Source of the DNA: CBFGWV01 sp965652545
Lineage (GTDB): Bacteria; Pseudomonadota; Gammaproteobacteria; Competibacterales; Competibacteraceae
Direction of reading: 5' to 3'
DNA length: 11,868 nt
NCBI GenBank assembly: GCA_965652545.1
Contig: CBFGWV010000151.1
Coordinates: 1-11,868 of the forward strand
Shown: piece by piece, positions 6,781-11,868 of the stretch
Numbering within the stretch: position 1 is the stretch's first letter
Layout: each line of letters starts with the position of its first letter
Position numbers and translations under genes: made by a program
The notes under the pieces: model-generated
The model's input: the letters and a program-made list of their open reading frames with translations, nothing else
Database searches by the model: none
Told to the model about the DNA's origin: nothing

Positions 6781-7768
6781 CGGACCGGGCGGCGGTCGGC
6801 GAGATGCCCACCCGGCGACGGAAGGCGCGGGCGAAGGCGCTCATGTTCTCATAGTCGAGACGCTGCGCGATCTCGTGAACGGGCAGGGAAGTCCCGCGCA
6901 GCATCGCCACCGCATAGCGCATGCGGATCTGGTCGATCAGTTCGCGATAGTCGCTGCCTTGCTCGTGTAGCCAGCGGCGCAGCGTGCGCACCGACACGCC
7001 GCAGTCATGAGCGATCGCCGCCTGGTCGATGGCCTCGAAGCCGATGCGACGCAGGATGCTCAGGCGAACCCGGTCGGCAATGCCCACCGGTTCGCCCGCA
7101 CCGGCAGCCAGTACGCCATTGCCTTGGCATCCGAGCGGTGGCGCGCAGTCGACACGACGCTCGAGCAGCATCGCCGGCAAGGCCAGCGTGTTGGTGCATT
7201 GGCAGTACACGCAGGTGGTGCAGACCAGCGCGTCCAAACGGCCGCCGGCGGTCTGGGCGTCGTGCTCGAAGCGCACGCCACTCAGGGGTACATCGCGACC
7301 CAGCGCGAAGCGGACCACTCCAGCCACGAAACCCAGCGTGAACTCCGCATCGCGGCAGCGCGGCCAGATCGAGGGGTCGAGCACCCGGTAGGCGAACACG
7401 GCGATGCCGCGTTCGACCTCGAAGCGGACGTCGGTTTCGGTCTGGATGCCACGCAGGCCGTCGGCCAGCCGGCGCAGCACCTCGCCCAGGGTGGCGCCCT
7501 CGGCAGCGTGTGGGAACTGTGTGTGCAGCAGCATCGGCGCGTGGCGAAATCCGAATCGCCAGACGAAGAAGCGGTCACCCGCCACCCGGCCCACGGTTTC
7601 GAGAAAATCGACGAAACGCCGCAATTCCAATGCACCTGGCAGCGGTTGGCCGACCAGCGGGCACTGGCCCGCCAGTCGGACCATGTCCAGCCCGCTGTCA
7701 GCCAGCCCGCCGACGATCACCGGTAGAACGCCGGGGGCGATCGTCGGGTTGGCCGGTGGGCGCGGCAT
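6680..7768 (-). CDS. AraC-family transcriptional regulator with Cys-rich sensor domain
   Basis: This 362-residue regulator has an N-terminal effector domain of the Arabinose_bd type (PF12625-like, about 18-215) and a C-terminal double helix-turn-helix (about 235-328). The DNA-binding part shows GVSVRTLRRWLHEQG and the second helix set EIAQRLDYENMSAFARAFRR followed by VGISPTAAR. The effector domain carries six cysteines in 32 residues: 183, 186, 189, 191, 208 and 214. Residues from about 329 to 362 lie beyond the family's normal end and are antisense to the 3' end of tctA. The ATG lies six bases after the amine oxidase stop with a weak AGG-type RBS, so the gene is almost certainly co-transcribed with the oxidase. 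It probably regulates that operon; the effector (amine, aldehyde or metal) is inferred only. Confidence 0.88.
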   Translation of the reverse strand: MPRPPANPTIAPGVLPVIVGGLADSGLDMVRLAGQCPLVGQPLPGALELRRFVDFLETVGRVAGDRFFVWRFGFRHAPMLLHTQFPHAAEGATLGEVLRRLADGLRGIQTETDVRFEVERGIAVFAYRVLDPSIWPRCRDAEFTLGFVAGVVRFALGRDVPLSGVRFEHDAQTAGGRLDALVCTTCVYCQCTNTLALPAMLLERRVDCAPPLGCQGNGVLAAGAGEPVGIADRVRLSILRRIGFEAIDQAAIAHDCGVSVRTLRRWLHEQGSDYRELIDQIRMRYAVAMLRGTSLPVHEIAQRLDYENMSAFARAFRRRVGISPTAARSVNQERPLLWVDTSASCARTRTAGPSRRWPGPTG

Positions 7769-7774
7769 CCTGCC

Positions 7775-9772
7775 TTACTCCGCCGGCAGGCGCAGACCGG
7801 CCGCCGGATTGTGCGGGAAGAAATTGAACGGCCGCAGGATGATGCCTTTCCACATCGTTGACATCACCGGCCAGTCCTCCGTGTGCGGGATGTGGTGAAA
7901 ACCCATGGTGTACCAGGTGACGATGTCGGTATCGACCAGCGGACGATCCTGCTGCACCCAGGACGGCAGGCTGTCCGAGCCGTCGCTGGCGAAAGCGTAT
8001 TTGCCGCCGGCATAGCGTTCGTCACGCGCGTACGGCGTGTTCCAGAACGTATAGTCGATATAGCCGTTGCGCATCGCCGGCGGGTCGTTGGCCACATCCA
8101 GCGGGCTGTAGGCCACCGAGTTGTTGGGCACGATCATGTAGCCGGGGTGGTGGCCCAAGGGTCCTTCCTCGGCCATATTCATCACGTGGTACATCGCCGG
8201 GGTTTCCGGATTGACGCGGAAACGCCCATGCAGCTCCGAGGGCACATGCTCGGTCTGCGTGACCCAGAACGAGCGCCGCAGCGCACCGTCCTCCGGGGTA
8301 CCGGGGACCAGCGCGGTGCGCATGAACATGTTCTCCCGCCCGTCGATATCGAAATCCAGGCGGAAGTTGAAGAAATGATCATGGTTGGGCGCCACCAGGT
8401 TAGGCGCGATCAAGGTCCCGTAACGGGTGTCTTCGGCGGCCGTGGCATCATGCATCGACGTCGTGGCCACGCCCTTGACCGCATCCAGCCCGGTCGAACC
8501 GACCATGATGTCCAGACGCCCGTTCTGGTGGAACACATAGTCGATGAGATAGTCGTAGTTGCCCACCTCCGAGGCCGACCGCACGATCAGTTGCGTATCC
8601 GGCCGCCCTTCGGCAGGCACGAAGGCATCGGGCGTCTGCGCGAACACCTCGAAATGGCGCCAGGCCGGATCGCCGATACTGCGCTCGAACACACAGATTG
8701 CATCGGGAATCTCCAGCGGCTGACCGTCATCCTGATGCAACACCGCCGGCAGGAAGTGTGCATGCGCCGGGCAGTCCACCCCCGCGCGCAGTGGCGAGAG
8801 GAACAGGCCGAAACCATACTCGCCGCTGTCCATATAGGTGCGCCAATACCAGCCGGCGCTCGGATCCATATAGGGAACGAACACCTCTGAGAGGTGCGCC
8901 TGGTAGAGCACCGAACGCCAGCGCTCGCCGTCCTTCACCTCGATGTTCGAGAGCACAACACCCGGACGCTTGTCGGTGCGGTAGCGGAAACGCCACATGT
9001 CCCAGGCGATGGCACTGCCTTCCACGGTGAAGTTCGCCCCATGCGGCTGGCTCAGCCTCACCGGGTTGGAGGGCGGACGTAGGCCATCGCCACGCCCGGC
9101 GAGCTCATCCTCCGTATACCCCCAAGCGTCCTGCGGGACCGGCACCACACCCTCATCGATCACCTCCATGACCGATTGCGCCGCCAGGTCCACCACCGCA
9201 AACAGCCCCTCGATGGGTTTGGCGTAGAAATTCGACCCGGTCGGGTTTACATAGCAGGGCACCTTCATGATCCGACGCCCCTGCTCGTTCTCCGTGAAGA
9301 AGTTCCCCGCAGTCAATGGCAGACAGAACACCTCCTGCGGTGTCAGATCACGCTTAGCCAAAGCGGTAATGAACGCCTCGTCGGTCAATGCCATCTCCAT
9401 CGCCCCGAGGAACTCCTCAAGCAGAACCATCGGCTGACCGCCCATCGGCTCGAACGACACCACCTCTTCGGCGGCGATATCCACCACCGCCTCGAACACC
9501 CCCTCGTCGGTTCGCAGATGCACCGTCGCCTGGCGCGGCATCGGATCGCCCGCCGACCAGCCCAGAACCGTGGACTTATCCGGTTCAAGCAGCTCGATCA
9601 GCGCATAGCGGCTGTCCTCATCCGCCCGCCCGGCCGTCTTCAGGATCGAAACCGTCGCGGTGATCTCCTCCGGCGAGAGCCCATCCAGCGGGTGATCCGC
9701 CGCCAACGCGACGAGGGGGCAGGCGAGAGCGCCCACCAAGGGCAGGCACAGGCGGGTAGAACGGTGCGTCAT
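7775..9772 (-). CDS. Periplasmic copper (TPQ-containing) primary amine oxidase
   Basis: This 665-residue enzyme oxidatively deaminates primary amines to aldehyde, ammonia and hydrogen peroxide. I chose the ATG at 9772, which gives a signal peptide (residues 1-25, LPLVGALACPLVALA) and has GGAGG five bases upstream. The open frame reaches 10003, but that part lacks protein-like character. The N2-type region begins HPLDGLSPEEI. The catalytic base is Asp315 in YMDSGEYGFG. The topaquinone precursor is Tyr406 in SEVGNYDY. Copper ligands are His464 and His466 in NHDHFFNFRLDFDIDG and His627 in GFHHIPHTEDWPVM. All are present, so it should be active. The length suits forms without the N-terminal stalk domain of E. 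coli TynA. Glu402 replaces the usual Thr/Ser of the active-site signature. The substrate is unknown; tyramine or phenylethylamine would be family-typical. An AraC regulator follows in the same operon. Confidence 0.95.
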   Translation of the reverse strand: MTHRSTRLCLPLVGALACPLVALAADHPLDGLSPEEITATVSILKTAGRADEDSRYALIELLEPDKSTVLGWSAGDPMPRQATVHLRTDEGVFEAVVDIAAEEVVSFEPMGGQPMVLLEEFLGAMEMALTDEAFITALAKRDLTPQEVFCLPLTAGNFFTENEQGRRIMKVPCYVNPTGSNFYAKPIEGLFAVVDLAAQSVMEVIDEGVVPVPQDAWGYTEDELAGRGDGLRPPSNPVRLSQPHGANFTVEGSAIAWDMWRFRYRTDKRPGVVLSNIEVKDGERWRSVLYQAHLSEVFVPYMDPSAGWYWRTYMDSGEYGFGLFLSPLRAGVDCPAHAHFLPAVLHQDDGQPLEIPDAICVFERSIGDPAWRHFEVFAQTPDAFVPAEGRPDTQLIVRSASEVGNYDYLIDYVFHQNGRLDIMVGSTGLDAVKGVATTSMHDATAAEDTRYGTLIAPNLVAPNHDHFFNFRLDFDIDGRENMFMRTALVPGTPEDGALRRSFWVTQTEHVPSELHGRFRVNPETPAMYHVMNMAEEGPLGHHPGYMIVPNNSVAYSPLDVANDPPAMRNGYIDYTFWNTPYARDERYAGGKYAFASDGSDSLPSWVQQDRPLVDTDIVTWYTMGFHHIPHTEDWPVMSTMWKGIILRPFNFFPHNPAAGLRLPAE

Positions 9773-9784
9773 GGCTTCCTCCAA

Positions 9785-9824
9785 ACAGTGGTGACACTGT
9801 CCGTCCCGCGTTCGTGGACGCGGG
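9785..9824 (-). repeat. Two tandem hairpins upstream of the amine oxidase gene
   Basis: ACAGTG at 9785-9790 pairs with CACTGT at 9795-9800 (6 bp, 4-nt loop). CCCGCGT at 9805-9811 pairs with ACGCGGG at 9818-9824 (7 bp, 6-nt loop). Both are perfect and lie just upstream of the Shine-Dalgarno sequence (complement of 9778-9782). No T-tract follows. If transcribed they would form a structured leader able to affect ribosome access. If not, the 16-bp dyad 9785-9800 could be an operator. Confidence 0.5.
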
Positions 9825-9912
9825 TATCGGTATAGGGAGTAAGCGTAGCCCCGGGGCGGACAGGGGATTGTGCATTTCCGGCCATCCACTGGTTCCCTTA
9901 GGCGAGCCCCCC

Positions 9913-9928
9913 GCTGCCGGCCGGCAGC
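9913..9928. repeat. Perfect 16-bp palindrome
   Basis: GCTGCCGGCCGGCAGC is its own reverse complement. It lies about 140 bp upstream of the amine oxidase start and 126 bp upstream of the HipA-like kinase start, in the shared upstream region 9773-10053. It could be an operator dyad or a GC-rich hairpin. No T-tract follows, so it is not a standard terminator. Confidence 0.45.
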
Positions 9929-9956
9929 ACGGTGCGTATCGACCGCCGCCAGACAG

Positions 9957-10091
9957 ACCAAAGACCTGGACCTCATCGACATGTACGCAGGGCGCGGTAA
10001 CAATGCGCAAACGCACTATCGGCGCGAGTACAGGCAGGAGGTGGACCGCATGATTGATTTCTCAGCATGGGTGCCTTGGATCTGTCAATGA
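9957..10091 (+). pseudogene. Coding-like fragment, possibly the C-terminal tail of a P4-type tyrosine integrase
   Basis: One frame upstream of the kinase gene reads protein-like for about 44 residues before a TGA at 10089-10091. About 80% of third positions are G or C up to residue 32, as in real genes of this genome. The segment around THYRREYRQEVDRMIDF, then AW, resembles from memory the last helices of P4-family integrases, which often read like AYxRxEYLEERRxMMxxWADYL. No catalytic Tyr context, start or upstream integrase domain is visible, so if right it is only a 3' remnant. A 36-residue gene starting at the ATG 9981 is the alternative. It overlaps the kinase start by 38 nt in another frame. 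Confidence 0.25.
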
Positions 10092-10851
10092 ATCCTTTCT
10101 TGAGCCCGCACTGCCTGTGACGGTGCAGATCGTAGAAGTCCTTCGGCGTGCCGAGCAGGGCGCAACCCGCCCGTTCATCTGCCGGGGTGACGATGGTGAA
10201 ATCTATTTCGTGAAAGGTTGCGGTGCTGGGCGACGCAGTCAGATATGTGAGTGGGTCGTCAGCAGTTTGGCGAAGACTTTTGGGCTTCCCGTCGCACCAT
10301 TCAACTTGGTCGAGGTACCGGAAGAGATCCTGGCGCTTGACGCCGGTATTGGAGTCGCCCAGTTGGGCGCCGGTCCCGCATTTGGTTCCCGGCAATGCCA
10401 TATTGCCGAGCTGACGGTGGCTATGATCGCTGACATACCTTCGCAAACCCAGCAGGATGTGCTTGTGTTCGACTGGTGGGTTCGCAACGGTGACCGGACG
10501 CTGACCGAAAAAGGGGGAAATCCGAACCTGTTCTGGGAACCAGAGCGTAGAGCATTGATCGTGCTGGATCATAATCAGTCGTTCGACTACACCCAAAGCA
10601 GAGTAGACCTGTCACAGCATCATGCGTTTGCGGGACAGCGAAACGCCGTCTTTGGCGACCTCTACCTACCCGAGCAGTACCAGCGGCGATTTCAGCGCAC
10701 CCTGGAGGCTTGGCCGTCCATCTGTACCGAGGTCCCGGCCGAGTGGCTGTTCGTGGACCCGGAGGCTACGGTAGCTGTAGATTTTGATTTCACCATCGCT
10801 TACGAGACCCTTAAGGACTTCGAGCGGGACGACTTCTGGATTTGGCCATGA
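10054..10851 (+). CDS. HipA-like kinase (HipA_2 type)
   Basis: This 265-residue protein resembles the short HipA-family kinases that occur beside DUF3037 genes. HipA kinases phosphorylate protein targets, in E. coli glutamyl-tRNA synthetase; the target here is unknown. Visible motifs are RPFICRGDDGEIYFVK with the probable ATP-binding Lys54, the catalytic loop NGDRTLTEKGGNPN with Asp147 and Asn158, and the metal-binding LDHNQSF with Asp172. The catalytic set looks intact. The N-terminal HipA_N region is absent and no HipB-like helix-turn-helix gene is adjacent. The start is uncertain: TTG 10054 has AGGAGGTGG at 10036-10044, while GTG 10117 starts closer to the conserved VTVQIVEVLRR. The stop overlaps the next gene by ATGA. 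GC is lower than in the rest of the window (50-53% in sampled lines), which suggests transfer. Confidence 0.85.
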   Translation: MISQHGCLGSVNESFLEPALPVTVQIVEVLRRAEQGATRPFICRGDDGEIYFVKGCGAGRRSQICEWVVSSLAKTFGLPVAPFNLVEVPEEILALDAGIGVAQLGAGPAFGSRQCHIAELTVAMIADIPSQTQQDVLVFDWWVRNGDRTLTEKGGNPNLFWEPERRALIVLDHNQSFDYTQSRVDLSQHHAFAGQRNAVFGDLYLPEQYQRRFQRTLEAWPSICTEVPAEWLFVDPEATVAVDFDFTIAYETLKDFERDDFWIWP

Positions 10852-11687
10852 GCGCTATACCCTGCCAATACGCGATTATCCGCTTCAGCCCGTTCGTTGA
10901 AACTGGGGAGTTTGCCAATGTCGGCATCCTTCTGGTGGCAGCCAAACCACCGTATTTCGGTTTCAAGCTGAAGGATCGTCGCTATGCCCGGATCACCCAG
11001 TTCTTTGATGACGTGCAGCCGCGCTTCTATCTGGGCGCCCTGGCAGCGCTGCGCAACGAGCTCAACAGGGTTCGGGAGCAGTTCGCCGAGAACCGCTTCC
11101 ATGCAACACAGACAACGGTTGCCGCAACATCGGTGCAGGAAGTTTTCGCAGAAATCATCCGCCCTCGGGAAGCCGTCATCCGCTTCAGCGCACCACGCAT
11201 CGTGCTGGCAGACAACCCTGCGAACCAGTTGGAAACCCTTTTTGACCACTATGTAGAACGGAATTTCGTGCGCAAGGAGTATCCCGAGCAAGCCCTGGAC
11301 CAGGGGTTGCGTCATTGGCTGCAAAAGGTGCAAATCGCCGATCGCTTCACCGAGGGCAAGATCGGTGACAAGCAATACCAGGCGACTTTCCCGTTCATCG
11401 CACACGAGCGGCAGCGCCCGACCAAAGTCATCAAACCACTGCATCTTGCCCAAGATCAGTCGAGCAAGATCATTGAGCATGCGGGCACATGGGTGTTCCG
11501 TCTCAGCGAGTTGAAAAAACGTGGCGTCCTTCCGAGAAAGGTATTGTTCGCTGTGGATGGGCCAGACGCCGACGGTGACCGGACCGACGCATACCTGCAC
11601 GCGACCCAAATGCTCGAGGAGACCGGTATAACCGTTGTCCCCTACGATGCGCGAAACGAGATCATGGATTTCGCGCTCACCGCATAG
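10848..11687 (+). CDS. DUF3037 family protein, partner of the HipA-like kinase
   Basis: This 279-residue cytoplasmic protein has no signal peptide or membrane segment. The N-terminal half carries the DUF3037 signature YAIIRFSPFVETGEFANVGILL (about 8-29), followed by a helical region. The C-terminal half (about 170-279) is less familiar: FPFIAHERQRPTKVIKPLHL, then GTWVFRLSELKKRG, KVLFAVDGPDADG and a final ITVVPYD strand, suggesting an alpha/beta fold. The ATG at 10848 overlaps the kinase TGA by four bases; an in-frame TTG six bases upstream is less likely. Tight coupling to the kinase means both products are probably made together and act in one system, for example as kinase substrate, inhibitor or effector. 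That is inference: no biochemical role for DUF3037 is known to me. Its lower GC resembles that of the kinase gene. Confidence 0.85.
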   Translation: MSAIPCQYAIIRFSPFVETGEFANVGILLVAAKPPYFGFKLKDRRYARITQFFDDVQPRFYLGALAALRNELNRVREQFAENRFHATQTTVAATSVQEVFAEIIRPREAVIRFSAPRIVLADNPANQLETLFDHYVERNFVRKEYPEQALDQGLRHWLQKVQIADRFTEGKIGDKQYQATFPFIAHERQRPTKVIKPLHLAQDQSSKIIEHAGTWVFRLSELKKRGVLPRKVLFAVDGPDADGDRTDAYLHATQMLEETGITVVPYDARNEIMDFALTA

Positions 11688-11772
11688 TCGTACTCGGTAG
11701 CAGGCTGTTGGTCATCCCAGGGGAGGGCAACCCATCGACTCGGATCCGCCACCGCAATAGCCCATGGAGGCG

Positions 11773-11789
11773 CGGTCCCCCGGGGACCG
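11773..11789. repeat. Perfect inverted repeat downstream of the DUF3037 gene
   Basis: CGGTCCCC at 11773-11780 and GGGGACCG at 11782-11789 are exact reverse complements around a single C. It lies 85 bp after the DUF3037 stop. No T-tract follows, so it is at best a non-canonical terminator or a protein-binding dyad. The rest of 11688-11868 shows no convincing gene; a GC-rich imperfect hairpin begins near 11845 and runs to the window edge. Confidence 0.45.
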
Positions 11790-11868
11790 ACCGCCGCAGC
11801 AAGGAAGCAGCCGTCGAGCGCACCCCGAAGTGTTAACAACGCGTGGTGGCGCGGGGGGCGCCCCACCC

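Noticed and set aside
7883..8890. 335-codon plus-strand frame opposite the amine oxidase
   Set aside because: Antisense shadow; the oxidase frame has full catalytic motifs, this one has none.
9773..10003. Upstream extension of the amine oxidase frame by 77 codons
   Set aside because: It would bury the signal peptide and bypass the good RBS at 9778-9782; the extension is not protein-like.
11642..11866. Minus-strand open frame of 74 codons at the right edge
   Set aside because: It overlaps the 3' end of the DUF3037 gene by 46 nt, its start lies at the window edge with no visible RBS, and it shows no recognisable domain. A gene fragment cannot be fully excluded.

Overview
The window looks like chromosome of a GC-rich proteobacterium, most likely a gammaproteobacterium. 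Sampled lines of the transporter region are about 65-78% GC, Shine-Dalgarno sequences are purine-rich, and operons are packed with 4-8 nt start/stop overlaps. Genus cannot be read from the sequence. There are ten well-supported genes, one probable small gene and one possible gene remnant. No rRNA, tRNA, CRISPR array or intact insertion sequence was seen.

Layout. (1) Positions 1-528 hold a perfect hairpin, a strong minus-strand rho-independent terminator and a probable 63-residue protein gene ending just before it. (2) Positions 529-3636 (minus) are a signalling operon: TctD-like response regulator, TctE-like sensor kinase and a periplasmic solute-binding protein, overlapping by 8 and 4 nt. 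(3) Positions 3637-3840 are a divergent control region with an 11-nt-phased direct repeat at the tctD start codon and three hairpins. (4) Positions 3841-6780 (plus) are tctCBA, a complete tripartite tricarboxylate transporter. (5) Positions 6680-9772 (minus) are a periplasmic copper/TPQ amine oxidase followed 6 nt later by an AraC-family regulator, whose 3' end runs 101 nt into tctA on the opposite strand. (6) Positions 9773-10053 are an upstream region with hairpins, a 16-bp palindrome and a coding-like frame that may be an integrase remnant. (7) Positions 10054-11687 (plus) are a two-gene module of a HipA-like kinase and a DUF3037 protein, overlapping ATGA, with clearly lower GC (about 50-53% in sampled lines). 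(8) Positions 11688-11868 hold an inverted repeat and no convincing gene.

How it works together. The two-component system plus its own binding protein probably senses a carboxylate in the periplasm and controls the divergent tctCBA, which imports a tri- or dicarboxylate using the ion gradient. The amine oxidase would deaminate primary amines in the periplasm, giving aldehyde, ammonia and peroxide, with its AraC partner as likely local regulator. No direct metabolic link between the two blocks can be shown.

The most interesting part is the HipA-like kinase/DUF3037 pair. The kinase keeps its apparent catalytic residues but lacks the N-terminal HipA domain and has no HipB antitoxin gene beside it. 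A translationally coupled DUF3037 gene sits there instead. With the composition shift and the possible integrase tail, this suggests an acquired toxin/antitoxin-like or defence-like module whose function, as far as I know, is undescribed.
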